Assembly (NCBI GenBank): GCA_963667315.1
Contig: OY763325.1
Coordinates: forward strand, 372,001 to 436,000
DNA from: DAINPP01 sp963667315
GTDB lineage: Bacteria; Thermotogota; Thermotogae; MWEM01
Direction: 5' to 3'
Length of the DNA: 64,000 nucleotides
The notes beneath the pieces were generated by a model, which saw only the letters and a list, made by a program, of their open reading frames with translations, had not been told where the DNA came from and made no database searches. The position numbers and the translations under genes were made by a program. This document shows, piece after piece, positions 43,232 to 52,284 of this stretch (positions are counted from its first letter, which is position 1; each line of letters opens with the position of its first letter).

Positions 43232-44617
43232 ATGTTTATCGAAATCAACAGGAACAAATCTGTTCCGATAAAAAAACAATTATATGATGCGCTTACGTTA
43301 AAATTTCTGAACGGTGAGGTTGAAGGTGGGGTGAAAATGCCTTCTACACGTCGTCTTGCCGAGGATTTGAATCTTTCTCGCAATACTGTTCTGGAGATTT
43401 ATGAACAGTTAATCGCTGAGGGATATTTGTATGCCGCAAGAGGGAGCGGGACTTTTGTTGCTGAGAATATTGCAAAGCGTAATGTGAGAAAGGAGATAAA
43501 AGATAAAACGGAAAAGAAGAACAGTTCCGTTTCCGGGATCAGCCTTGTAGCGGGAACACCTGATCTTGAAAACTTTCCTGTGAAAGCCTGGGAAAAAGCC
43601 CTTCATTCACTTTTATTACGAAATGAAACAGTTTTATTTGATTATGGTTCTTATGAAGGGTATCAACCTCTGAGGGAAAGTTTGTGTCAATACCTGGCTA
43701 ATCATAAGGGGATTATCTGTGAATCCGATCAGATTATTATCACTTCCGGTGCAAAGGACGCCATGCGAATTCTCGCTTCGGCATTAAAGCCGTATTTTCA
43801 ATCATTATTAATGGAATCACCCTGCATCGATTTCATAGAAGGTGTTTTTGGATATTACAGCTATCGTTTGCTGCCATGTCGTGTGGATAATGAGGGACTT
43901 GTTGTTGACGAGATCAAAGAAAAGACCCCTTCGTTAATCTATACGTCTCCTTCGCATCAGTTTCCGCTTGGTGGAACGCTTTCCGTTTCACGCCGTCAAC
44001 AGCTTGTGACGATTGCTGACGAATTCAATCATGTCATTCTTGAAGATGATTATGATAGTGAATTTCGTTATAAGGGAGCCCCTTTGAATTCTATCTTTCA
44101 GTTAAACCCTGAGCGGGTTATTCATATCGGAACGTTCAGTAAAACACTGTCTCCGTCCTTGCGTATTGGGTATATGGTTGTACCGTATCATTTCTTGAAG
44201 AATATAAGAGGGTACTTTGAAAGGATTGGGAATTTCCCCTGCACTTTAAATCAGGCAGTAATGAATGAGCTGATCATCAATGGAAGTTATGAGAAACATG
44301 TTTACAAGATGACAAGATTGTATAAGGCAAAGATGAGTTTGCTTGTCAAACGATTAAGGGAAATTTTCGGCAAAAGGATAATCATTAACGGTGAGTACAG
44401 TGGATTGCATCTTGCAGTAATTTTCAAAGATGTTTTATTTTCCGAATTGGATCTGCCTTGTTTTAGATCAGGCGGCGTTGAGGTAGAGTTGTTAAGCTGC
44501 TATGATTATGGGAAAAAGATTTCAGAGACGAATATACTCATCATTGGGTTTGACATCTTGGGTTTGAAGAGATCGAGAATGCCGTACGTCGTTTGTTTTT
44601 TATCGTTGAGAAATTAG
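43232..44617 (+). CDS. MocR-type GntR/aminotransferase regulator, with an apparent -1 frameshift at the 3' end
   Basis: 461 residues as read. The N-terminal GntR winged helix (MPSTRRLAEDLNLSRNTVLEIYEQL) precedes a fold-type I aminotransferase domain. ILEDDYDSEFRY and the PLP Lys in IGTFSKTLSPSLRIGY are present. MocR proteins are PLP-dependent regulators. The last 16 residues are unlike the family. At 44560-44566 the codons G GGT TTG are a slippery heptamer in phase; the -1 frame then reads EEIENAVRRLFFIVEKLAN and stops at 44625, exactly the expected family tail. This is either programmed frameshifting, a recent one-base deletion, or a sequence error. Confidence 0.85.
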   Translation: MFIEINRNKSVPIKKQLYDALTLKFLNGEVEGGVKMPSTRRLAEDLNLSRNTVLEIYEQLIAEGYLYAARGSGTFVAENIAKRNVRKEIKDKTEKKNSSVSGISLVAGTPDLENFPVKAWEKALHSLLLRNETVLFDYGSYEGYQPLRESLCQYLANHKGIICESDQIIITSGAKDAMRILASALKPYFQSLLMESPCIDFIEGVFGYYSYRLLPCRVDNEGLVVDEIKEKTPSLIYTSPSHQFPLGGTLSVSRRQQLVTIADEFNHVILEDDYDSEFRYKGAPLNSIFQLNPERVIHIGTFSKTLSPSLRIGYMVVPYHFLKNIRGYFERIGNFPCTLNQAVMNELIINGSYEKHVYKMTRLYKAKMSLLVKRLREIFGKRIIINGEYSGLHLAVIFKDVLFSELDLPCFRSGGVEVELLSCYDYGKKISETNILIIGFDILGLKRSRMPYVVCFLSLRN

Positions 44618-44651
44618 CCAATTGATAAGAGGTGTTCAAGAAATATTTCAC

Positions 44652-44682
44652 TTGACATAGAGTGTCCTCTAATGTTTATACT
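44652..44682 (+). promoter_or_regulatory. MerR-type promoter of the aldo-keto reductase
   Basis: TTGACA (44652-44657) and TATACT (44677-44682) are separated by 19 bp. The spacer carries the dyad TAGAG-TGTC-CTCTA (44658-44671). A long spacer with a central dyad is the hallmark of MerR-family activation. No MerR gene is in the window. Confidence 0.6.
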
Positions 44683-44708
44683 CACAGATAAGAAAGGAAG
44701 TGGTATTC

Positions 44709-45857
44709 ATGCAATATCGAAAGTTTGGGAAGACAAATGAAATGATCAGCATCCTCGGATTTGGAGCGATGCGGCTACCGGTTATTGATCAGGATGATTC
44801 ACAGATTGATATGGTAAAGGCAACGCAGATGGTGCGTTATGCCATAGATAAGGGGGTTAATTATCTTGATACAGCTTATCCTTATCATGGGGGGAATAGT
44901 GAATCGTTCTGTGCTCAGGTGATGAAAGATGGCTATAGAGAAAAGATCAATATTGCAACTAAACTCCCCGTTTGGGACGTAAAAACGCACGAGGATATGG
45001 AAAGGCTTCTTGATGAACAGCTGGAGAAACTGGAGGTAGATGTAATAGATTTTTATCTTCTTCATGCCTTGAGTAAGAAGTTTTGGGGTAATATCTGTGA
45101 AAATGACTACAAATCATTTCTCAATAAGGCAAAAGCGGATGGGAAGATTCGGTATGCCGGCTTTTCTTTTCATGATGATTTTGATTTGTTCAGGGAAATA
45201 ACAGATGATTATGATTGGGATTTCTGTCAGATTCAGCTGAATTATCTCGACGATAATTATCAGGCCGGGTTAAAAGGGATGCGATATGCAGCAGAAAAGA
45301 ATCTCGGTACTGTCGTTATGGAACCTTTGAGAGGCGGTATGCTTGCCAAGACGGAACTTCCGGATGATGTTCAGGCTATTTGGGACTCCTGTTCAATCAA
45401 GAGGAAACCAGCTCAATGGGCGTTGAAGTATCTTTGGAATTTTAAAGAAATTTCTCTTGTTCTCAGCGGAATGTCCAATATGGAACAAGTTGTTGAGAAT
45501 GTTGAGACAGCTTCAGATTCAAAACCCGATTCTTTATCTGCAGAAGAGAATAAGGCAATTGAAGAGGTCAAGAAGATCTTTAACGAAAGAATGATCGTGA
45601 ATTGTACGAACTGCAAATACTGTATGCCTTGTCCGGCAGGAGTCAATATTCCTGAAGTGTTCTGGGCATACAATCATGCTTCAATTTTCAATGATCATGA
45701 GAAGGCGAAATTCTGGCTCAACAATTGGCTGACTGAGGAACAGAAAGCATCAAATTGTGTAAAATGCGGTCAATGTGAGTCTAAGTGTCCTCAAAATATC
45801 GAGATCATGAAACACCTTGAGATTGCGAAAGAAAAATATGAGCTTTCTGATGAGTGA
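44709..45857 (+). CDS. Aldo/keto reductase with C-terminal ferredoxin-like domain
   Basis: 382 residues from the ATG at 44709 (SD AGGAAGTGG). The TIM-barrel AKR has GFGAMRLPV near residue 17, the catalytic Asp/Tyr in LDTAYPYHGGNSE, a Lys in TKLPVW, and a His in YLLHAL. The last 90 residues carry two cysteine clusters, CTNCKYCMPCPAGVNIP and NCVKCGQCESKCPQNI, for two iron-sulfur clusters. This subfamily occurs in anaerobes and may couple carbonyl reduction to ferredoxin; the substrate is unknown. It lies downstream of the MocR gene but has its own promoter. Confidence 0.9.
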   Translation: MQYRKFGKTNEMISILGFGAMRLPVIDQDDSQIDMVKATQMVRYAIDKGVNYLDTAYPYHGGNSESFCAQVMKDGYREKINIATKLPVWDVKTHEDMERLLDEQLEKLEVDVIDFYLLHALSKKFWGNICENDYKSFLNKAKADGKIRYAGFSFHDDFDLFREITDDYDWDFCQIQLNYLDDNYQAGLKGMRYAAEKNLGTVVMEPLRGGMLAKTELPDDVQAIWDSCSIKRKPAQWALKYLWNFKEISLVLSGMSNMEQVVENVETASDSKPDSLSAEENKAIEEVKKIFNERMIVNCTNCKYCMPCPAGVNIPEVFWAYNHASIFNDHEKAKFWLNNWLTEEQKASNCVKCGQCESKCPQNIEIMKHLEIAKEKYELSDE

Positions 45858-45904
45858 TGTATTCCATCAAATGAAATGAAATAACTTAAAAAATGAGTGG
45901 CATG

Positions 45905-45934
45905 TTGATTTGTAGTTGTTATTAAAGGTATAAT
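45905..45934 (+). promoter_or_regulatory. Promoter of the GT2 gene
   Basis: TTGATT (45905-45910), 18-bp spacer, perfect TATAAT (45929-45934), about 40 bp before the ATG at 45976. Confidence 0.6.
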
Positions 45935-45975
45935 AAACTGGGTGAAAAATAGTATGAAAAGGAATTTTATTTAAG

Positions 45976-47199
45976 ATGACTTCTACAAAAAGCATTAAAG
46001 GCAGGTCTTTTATTCAGCTTATCATAATTGTTTTAACTTTAGTCTGCTTGAACATTTTTGTCATAAACGGAACGGTAAAGGTTTCAATCTTCCTTTTTTT
46101 TATAATGCTGCCACTCTCATTTCTGTTTACTTCTGTCAGGATCAGATCGGTTAAAAAATACGAAAGAGAAAGTTATGCAAATAGACCTTATGATGTTTCA
46201 CAAGAAATCTGTATCATAACAGCCTGTAAGAATGAAGGCGATACGATTATCAACACCGTTAAGCATTATCTGAGTTTTCCGGAAAATGTGAAATTTGTCC
46301 TTTATGATGATGGTTCAACGGACGGGAGTTATGAAGAACTGATAACAATCTCTGAAATTTATCCGGAAAGATTTATCCTCAAACCATTGAAACGCAGGGA
46401 AATTCATATTCATCCCAAGGCTTTTGCCCTTGAAGATGCCTTTGAAACGGTTAACTGCGATTATTTTCTTGTTATTGATGCAGACAGTATGATTTCGAGG
46501 AGCGATTTTGAAAACGCAGTAGCTGCAATACAAAGCAGGGATATTGATGTCCTTCATATTACAAGAAGGAATACTGCGAAGAATAATTTAACCTATGGAA
46601 TGAGCGATGTTGAGGAATTGATGTTTGGTGTCTTTAGATTGTTGAAGATTCAATCAACCATTTTCGAAGGGTCGGGTTTTTTTGTCAAATCAGATCTCGT
46701 CTCAAATTTTCGCTTTGAAGAAGACAGTTTTAGTGAGGATAATTATTTTTACAGTCAGATGAAAAAAAAGACAAATAAGATCGAATTTTTCTACACCCTT
46801 TATTCAGAAGAACGGGCAGCGGATACCTTGAAGCAATTTATCAGGCAGCGAATAAACTGGTTCAATATGTGTATCCCTTTTTTTATAACGCATGAATTCC
46901 TGAATTTGATCTTCTGGAATATCTTAATCACGGCGATTGCTTTAACCGTTTACAATCCTTTCAGTATGGGGTTGGTTTTAATTTCCATCGTAGCGGGGAT
47001 AATCTTTGGGTTAGTTTCAGCTGTTTCACTGTTCTTAACCCCAACAAATATCTTTTTAACCCTGCTATACAGTTTATGTCACACGCTCATGACTCAAATT
47101 ATACTCATGCCGATATTTTTAGGTATTCAGATAAAAATATTGTTTGGAAAGAATAGAACGGAAATTGATAAAAATCATATGGGCAAACATTCTGATTAA
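45976..47199 (+). CDS. Membrane glycosyltransferase family 2
   Basis: 407 residues. Two N-terminal membrane helices, then a GT-A domain: CIITACKNEGDTIINTV near residue 75, LYDDGSTDGSYEEL, the DxD motif in FLVIDADSMIS near residue 163, EGSGFFVKSDLV, and QFIRQRINWFNM (the QxxRW-type motif). Two to three helices at the C-terminus. It resembles processive polysaccharide or glycolipid synthases; the product is unknown. It ends 16 bp from a convergent gene, with no terminator visible. Confidence 0.85.
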   Translation: MTSTKSIKGRSFIQLIIIVLTLVCLNIFVINGTVKVSIFLFFIMLPLSFLFTSVRIRSVKKYERESYANRPYDVSQEICIITACKNEGDTIINTVKHYLSFPENVKFVLYDDGSTDGSYEELITISEIYPERFILKPLKRREIHIHPKAFALEDAFETVNCDYFLVIDADSMISRSDFENAVAAIQSRDIDVLHITRRNTAKNNLTYGMSDVEELMFGVFRLLKIQSTIFEGSGFFVKSDLVSNFRFEEDSFSEDNYFYSQMKKKTNKIEFFYTLYSEERAADTLKQFIRQRINWFNMCIPFFITHEFLNLIFWNILITAIALTVYNPFSMGLVLISIVAGIIFGLVSAVSLFLTPTNIFLTLLYSLCHTLMTQIILMPIFLGIQIKILFGKNRTEIDKNHMGKHSD

Positions 47200-47215
47200 A
47201 CAGAAATAGCCTGAA

Positions 47216-48922
47216 TTAATCTATTCTCTCTCTTATCACTTGAAGGACAAGAGGGGCGTTTTTTATTTGTGCGTGATCCAAATCATCAAAAATATATAGA
47301 TTTTCTTTCCGAATACCTTCCTGATGGGGAGTTAAGTTCTGACTCCATTGTGTGACAAATCCATCGTTCAGAGTATGGTCACTTTCCGAGATGACTGCCG
47401 CAAAATTCTGAATAATAGTTGAAAGAACCCTTTGTATCATGTACTGAATAAAGGGGATATTTAAGAGTTGTGTGTCACTCATCAAATTCTCCGAACCCGG
47501 TGTGAAGTTCATGAACTTCATCAATGCGGATGTTTTTTTCAGGAATTCCTCAGAATTTGAAGCATAAGATGTGATCAGGATGATTTTGTCTTTGTAGTGA
47601 TGGGTCTTATTTAAAAGATTCAATTCTTCGTTGATGACGTAAGTGGTTCTGTTAAACGCAAATTCTTTTTCCAATTTTGTTAGAAATTCGGAAGACGTGT
47701 AACGCATTGACTTAACGCCTGCATAGGGAACAATTTGACCCCCGGTAACAGGAACATCATCAAAACTTGTTAGAAGCAGACATGAAAGAACGGGATTGTT
47801 GCGATAGAATTCAACAAACTGATCAAGAAAATACTGGACTTTTTCGGGATTAAGTAACAATTCAAAATAATTATTGAGCATTGAAAGAACTTCATACAGG
47901 AATGTATCCCTTTCATCATTGTAATTGGTATTAATCGCTTTTAACGAAGCTTCCCGTGTTATATACTCAAAAAGATAATCGGTCAGATTAACAAAATACG
48001 TGCCTTCGAGAACACCGCCAATTAAGAAGAGATTTTTTACTTCGTCCCCTAGATATCCTGAATGATACGATAATTCTGAATTTAGAGCGTATTGACCAAC
48101 CAGCGTCCCCATACTGTATGAAATGATATAGATTTCATCGTATGAATCGATTATTCCCGCTTTTTCTATCAATTCCGTCAACCTTTCCCCATAAAACTTT
48201 GAATCGTAAAAGTATGTATCATAATGATATTCAAAATAGTCAGTATTCTCAAATTGATAATACATTTTCCAGTAATCTCTTAACTCTTCACTTCTCCAAC
48301 CGTCAAAATCATTTCCTTTTAAATTTGAGAGAATATTTTTATAGACGGCGTTTTGTAAACCATGAAGGAATATGACGGCTTTTTTATTCCCATTGTTTTT
48401 AAGACTTGGTGAGTTGTTTTCAGGTGTCCATATTGTTTCTATGACTCTCTTATTTTTCTCTTGATCAAATGATACTTTCATCAGTTCATAATATGATTCG
48501 AGCGGTTGATCATAATCAATAGCGATCTCGACTTTTTTTGGAAAGGTTTGTAGAAATCTGTTTTTCTCTTCCTGCGTCATCTCTTCAACGACTGACAATT
48601 GTGTTTCTTCGATCATCCACATAAAATGAATTAACGAAAAAAATTCTTCTTTGCTGTTGGTTAAGATGGGATAATAGGCTGAATGAGATTGAATGAATTG
48701 TTTGTTATCATTGTTACCGAAAAGTTTTATCTCGGCTTTTATCGCATAAACATTTTCAGGAACATCATGAAAGAAAACAGGTATTACTGTAAATGGTGTT
48801 ATGGCTTCTTGATATTCCAGTGAATATTCAAAGTCACTGGCGATGAGGAATGAAGTTGAGAGCAACAAAAAAAACAGTATAAATAATAGACTTATTCGAG
48901 AATGACAAAGAAAAAGACGCAT
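47216..48922 (-). CDS. Secreted alpha/beta hydrolase (lipase-like)
   Basis: 568 residues from the ATG at 48922; the frame is open to 49105, but the later start gives a proper signal peptide (RISLLFILFFLLLSTSFLIA). The hydrolase core has VIFLHGLQNAVYK near residue 190, and the nucleophile elbow IYIISYSMGTLVGQYAL with a Ser (S-Y-S-M-G). A late His in DDLDHAQI may complete the triad. In contrast to the 971-residue protein at 16.8 kb, the nucleophile is kept. It overlaps hemolysin III by 31 bp. The substrate is unknown. Confidence 0.75.
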   Translation of the reverse strand: MRLFLCHSRISLLFILFFLLLSTSFLIASDFEYSLEYQEAITPFTVIPVFFHDVPENVYAIKAEIKLFGNNDNKQFIQSHSAYYPILTNSKEEFFSLIHFMWMIEETQLSVVEEMTQEEKNRFLQTFPKKVEIAIDYDQPLESYYELMKVSFDQEKNKRVIETIWTPENNSPSLKNNGNKKAVIFLHGLQNAVYKNILSNLKGNDFDGWRSEELRDYWKMYYQFENTDYFEYHYDTYFYDSKFYGERLTELIEKAGIIDSYDEIYIISYSMGTLVGQYALNSELSYHSGYLGDEVKNLFLIGGVLEGTYFVNLTDYLFEYITREASLKAINTNYNDERDTFLYEVLSMLNNYFELLLNPEKVQYFLDQFVEFYRNNPVLSCLLLTSFDDVPVTGGQIVPYAGVKSMRYTSSEFLTKLEKEFAFNRTTYVINEELNLLNKTHHYKDKIILITSYASNSEEFLKKTSALMKFMNFTPGSENLMSDTQLLNIPFIQYMIQRVLSTIIQNFAAVISESDHTLNDGFVTQWSQNLTPHQEGIRKENLYIFDDLDHAQIKNAPLVLQVIRERID

Positions 48923-49545
48923 ATAAAATGCGCAAAACTCCCGGCCAATACGAAAAGATGCCAGATAGCGTGATGATACGGTATTTTTCTTATGATGTAA
49001 AACGGTGTTCCCGCGGTGTATAAAATTCCTCCCAAAACCAGCCAAAATAAACCTCCTGAAGAAAGTGTTTCTGATAATGGTCCGATTGCAAAGACAATCA
49101 ACCAACCCATTGCTATATATAACAGTGTGGAAAAAACGACGAATTTCCTGATGAAAAAGATTTTAAAGATAATCCCAATGAGTGTTAATCCCCAGACAAT
49201 ACCAAAAATTGACCACCCAACCGCTCCTCTTAAATTGACAAGTGTAAACGGTGTGTATGTACCGGCAATCAAGATAAAGATTGCAGAATGATCCATTATT
49301 TCAAAGATATTTTTGGTCTTTCCGGGTCTGAAACCGTGATAGAGGGTAGAAGCCAAAAAAAGTGCTATCAAACTGACGCCGTAAATAACAGACCCGACTA
49401 TTTTCCAGGCATCTCCTGTTAAACCTGAAAATACCGAAAGTAACACGAGTGCAGTGATTGCAAATACTGTTCCAGCACCATGAGAAATACTGTTGAACAA
49501 TTCTTCTTTTTTAGTAAAATGCTGTATATTTTCTATTTCCATCAC
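48892..49545 (-). CDS. Hemolysin III / PAQR-family membrane protein
   Basis: 217 residues with seven membrane helices. The early FNSISHGAGTVFAI, LYHGFRPGKTKNIFEIMDHSAIFILIAGTYTPF in its shorter signature DHSAIFILIAGTYTP, and the C-terminal YHHAIWHLFVLAGSFAHF carry the conserved Asp and His residues of the family (possible metal site). The GTG at 49545 is 8 bases after AAAGGA; an ATG follows immediately. It is 5 bp after plsC. Pore formation is not implied by the name; bacterial members have uncertain function. Confidence 0.9.
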   Translation of the reverse strand: MMEIENIQHFTKKEELFNSISHGAGTVFAITALVLLSVFSGLTGDAWKIVGSVIYGVSLIALFLASTLYHGFRPGKTKNIFEIMDHSAIFILIAGTYTPFTLVNLRGAVGWSIFGIVWGLTLIGIIFKIFFIRKFVVFSTLLYIAMGWLIVFAIGPLSETLSSGGLFWLVLGGILYTAGTPFYIIRKIPYHHAIWHLFVLAGSFAHFICVFFFVILE

Positions 49546-49550
49546 CTCAA

Positions 49551-50288
49551 CTATCCTTTCAATTTGTTCAATCCTTTTTCCATTTGATCTCTTACATATG
49601 CTTCGTATTCTTCATATACCTTAAATTCTCCTGCATCAACGGGGTCCATGATAATAGCCTTAACCTTTGCAGGCCTTACAACCCAACTCCCCTTTGGCAT
49701 GGCATCACCTGATCCATTTATCAGAACAGGAACAATTTTCTTTCGGCTTTTGTGAGCTATCTTTAAGCTACCTTCAGCAAATTTTCCAAGTGAACTGTCT
49801 TTTGATCTTGTTCCCTCGGGGAATATGCCAATATTTTTACCGTTTTTAAGAAATTCCAGTATTTTTCTGAGTGATTTCACTGCTTTTGACGGATTGTGTC
49901 TGTCAATTGTGATACAGAAAAGTTGCATCGCTTCCTTGTAAAATGGGATTTTTTCCAGTTCTTCCTTTGCAAGGAGAAAAAGATCTTCTGCGATAAAACC
50001 GAGTAAAAGCATCGGATCAAGAAAACTCTGATGATTCATCACAATAATATAATTTTCATCTTTTGGAAGCTTATCTTTTCCAATAATTTCAGGTCGACAC
50101 CCAAAATTTGAAAATATTTTTCTTGAAAAAGATGGTGATTTTGTTCGTATAAATGCCTGAGCTGCATCAAATCCTTCTTTTTCCTGTATCTTAAGTGCTT
50201 TCCTCATTTGAACGAGACCGTAAAGCAACATAATTATTGCAGCCGGAAAAAAGTAAAAGCTGTAAAAGAAAAGTAGTATTTTTTTCAT
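49551..50288 (-). CDS. plsC: 1-acyl-sn-glycerol-3-phosphate acyltransferase
   Basis: 245 residues. An N-terminal membrane helix precedes the acyltransferase motifs: NHQSFLDPMLL (HX4D) near residue 85, ITIDRHNPSKA, and FPEGTRSKDSSLGKF near residue 157, then VPVLING. It makes phosphatidic acid at the inner membrane. It follows argF after a hairpin and precedes hemolysin III. Confidence 0.92.
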   Translation of the reverse strand: MKKILLFFYSFYFFPAAIIMLLYGLVQMRKALKIQEKEGFDAAQAFIRTKSPSFSRKIFSNFGCRPEIIGKDKLPKDENYIIVMNHQSFLDPMLLLGFIAEDLFLLAKEELEKIPFYKEAMQLFCITIDRHNPSKAVKSLRKILEFLKNGKNIGIFPEGTRSKDSSLGKFAEGSLKIAHKSRKKIVPVLINGSGDAMPKGSWVVRPAKVKAIIMDPVDAGEFKVYEEYEAYVRDQMEKGLNKLKG

Positions 50289-50308
50289 TTATCACCTCAT
50301 AATTACAA

Positions 50309-50330
50309 GGCCTTCCCGAAAGGGAAGGCC
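50309..50330 (-). terminator. Intercistronic hairpin between argF and plsC
   Basis: On the minus strand GGCCTTCCC-TTTC-GGGAAGGCC, a 9-bp perfect stem, followed by TTGTAATTAT. The T-run is poor, so it may be a partial terminator or an RNA-processing/stability hairpin. Confidence 0.6.
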
Positions 50331-50363
50331 GGAATTAAAATTTATTCTAATAATTCTGAATCC

Positions 50364-51305
50364 TTACGGTGTAACGAGTGCAAGGATGGATTTGATTGAA
50401 TGCATTCTGTTTGCAGCCTGATCAAAGATAACGCTTCTCGGGCAATGTGCCACTTCATGCGTACATTCTTCGCCATAATGTGCAGGAAGGCAGTGCATAA
50501 AGATTGCTGTTGATTTTGCCTTGTTGAAGACATCAAGTGTAACCTGATAAGGCATGAAAGTCTTTTTCTTTTCATCCGCTTCGGCTTCCTGTCCCATGCT
50601 TGCCCAAACATCCGTATAAACGATATCGGCATCTTTGATACCATCTTCTATACTGTTTGTAACTTCAATGATTGAACCTGTATCGTATCTTTCAGCAATT
50701 GCCTTTGCGCTGTTGATGACTTCTTCGGTGGGTTCGAATCCGGGTGCCGTGACAGCTGTGATGTGTGTGCCCATGAGAGCGGCTGAGAATATTGTTGAAT
50801 TGCATACATTGTTTCCGTCTCCGATGTAACAGATCTTTAGCCCTTCAAATTTTCTGTATTTTTCATAGATGGTGAGGAAATCACCAAGTGCCTGAGTCGG
50901 ATGTTCATAATCACAAAGTCCGTTAATGACAGGGATTGAAGCATATTCAGCCAGGTCCTGAACTGTTTTGTTTTCAAATACTCTTGCCATGATAACATCT
51001 GCCATTCCTGAAAGAACCTTTGCAATATCTTCAGTTGTTTCTCTCTGACCGAGTTTGATGTCATCCGGTCCGAGGTATATTCCATGTCCACCAAGATGAG
51101 TCATTGATGATTCAAATGATACCCTTGTTCTGAGTGATGGTTTCTGGAAAATTTCCGCGAGTGTCTTGTTTTTTAAGATGTCCGGTCTCTGACCCATATT
51201 GAGTCCTGTTTTTAATGATATTGCTGTCTCAATAAACTGGAAGAATTCCTCTGGCGTAAGATCCTTAATACTGATTAGGTCTCTTCCTTTAAGATTTACT
51301 GACAT
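50364..51305 (-). CDS. argF: Ornithine carbamoyltransferase
   Basis: 313 residues. Carbamoyl-phosphate site FQKPSLRTRVSFE near residue 55, THLGGHGIYLG, NGLCDYEHPTQALGDFLTI (HPxQ) near residue 130, the ornithine-site DVWASMGQE and IFMHCLPAHYGEE near residue 270. It makes citrulline for arginine synthesis. The SD is ACGGAGGTG. No other arg genes are next to it, so direction (synthesis or ADI pathway) is not decided here. Confidence 0.94.
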   Translation of the reverse strand: MSVNLKGRDLISIKDLTPEEFFQFIETAISLKTGLNMGQRPDILKNKTLAEIFQKPSLRTRVSFESSMTHLGGHGIYLGPDDIKLGQRETTEDIAKVLSGMADVIMARVFENKTVQDLAEYASIPVINGLCDYEHPTQALGDFLTIYEKYRKFEGLKICYIGDGNNVCNSTIFSAALMGTHITAVTAPGFEPTEEVINSAKAIAERYDTGSIIEVTNSIEDGIKDADIVYTDVWASMGQEAEADEKKKTFMPYQVTLDVFNKAKSTAIFMHCLPAHYGEECTHEVAHCPRSVIFDQAANRMHSIKSILALVTP

Positions 51306-51348
51306 GCCACACCTCCGTAGTGAAATTAGTTAATTTTTTTCTATATTG

Positions 51349-52284
51349 TTATTTTGTGCGTTCAAGGGCAACAGAAGCAGCTCCAAGAATTGCTCCCTTT
51401 TCCTTCAAATCACTCACAATTATATCATAAGAATTCACCAAAGAACCATACGTATGTTCATGAGCAACCTGCTTCACTTCGTCAAGAAAAACATCTCCGG
51501 CTCTTGAGATACCGCCGGTCAGGATGATGATATCCGGATTGAAAATGTTGACAAGTGAACCGATTCCGATACCCAGACCCCAACAGAACTTTCTTACGAC
51601 AAGTTCTGCCATTCTATCCCCTTCTTTATAGGCATCGAAGATATATTTCGCCTGAACGGGTCCACCTTCAGCATATTTCAAAACCAGTGATTCAGGATAA
51701 CGGGATTTGAAGATCTTCACCCATTCTCTCATCCCGCTGATGGATGAGAACGTTTCTAAACAACCTTTGTTACCACAGCTGCATATTGGTCCGGAAGGAT
51801 CAACAATCATATGCCCGAGCTCGCCGCCATGGCCATGGCCGCCTACGATCATATGCCCTTCGGTATAAGCCGCCCCACCAACACCTGTTCCGAGTGTAAT
51901 CACGATGAAATTGTCAGATCCTTTTGCTCCGCCAAACCATCTCTCTCCATATCCTGCAGCTTTGGCATCATTTTCAAGGAATGTTTCAAAACCGGTTGCT
52001 GATTCAATTTCCTTAACGAGCTCAACTCCGTTGAGTGTCATGAGATTATTGGCATATATAATGATACCGTTTTCTCTGTCTATTGAACCGGGTGAACCGA
52101 TCCCTACTTTTACCTGTTCACCGTCTGCAACATCTCTGATCAATTCAATCATCCTTGAACAGACGTTTTCTTTTCCTTCCTCAATAAGGGTCTTGATCGA
52201 TTTTTGATTGGTTATATTACCATTTTCATCGACAAGTCCCCCTTTAATGTTTGTGCCGCCCAGATCAATTCCAACAGTTTTCAA
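51349..52284 (-). CDS. glcK: ROK-family glucokinase
   Basis: 311 residues. ATP motif IDLGGTNIKGGLV at the N-terminus. GIGSPGSIDRENG, LENDAKAAGYGE, ITLGTGVGGAAY and the Zn site GHGGELGHMIVDPSGPICSCGNKGCLE (CxCGxxGCxE) follow near residue 155. LTGGISRAGD is the C-terminal motif. No HTH precedes the kinase domain, so it is an enzyme, not a repressor. It overlaps rsmD by 4 bp. Glucose is the likely substrate. Confidence 0.9.
   Translation of the reverse strand: MKTVGIDLGGTNIKGGLVDENGNITNQKSIKTLIEEGKENVCSRMIELIRDVADGEQVKVGIGSPGSIDRENGIIIYANNLMTLNGVELVKEIESATGFETFLENDAKAAGYGERWFGGAKGSDNFIVITLGTGVGGAAYTEGHMIVGGHGHGGELGHMIVDPSGPICSCGNKGCLETFSSISGMREWVKIFKSRYPESLVLKYAEGGPVQAKYIFDAYKEGDRMAELVVRKFCWGLGIGIGSLVNIFNPDIIILTGGISRAGDVFLDEVKQVAHEHTYGSLVNSYDIIVSDLKEKGAILGAASVALERTK

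Noticed and set aside
48923..49105. Longer N-terminus of the secreted lipase
   Set aside because: The extension overlaps hemolysin III deeply, has no SD, and would bury the signal peptide that begins at 48922.
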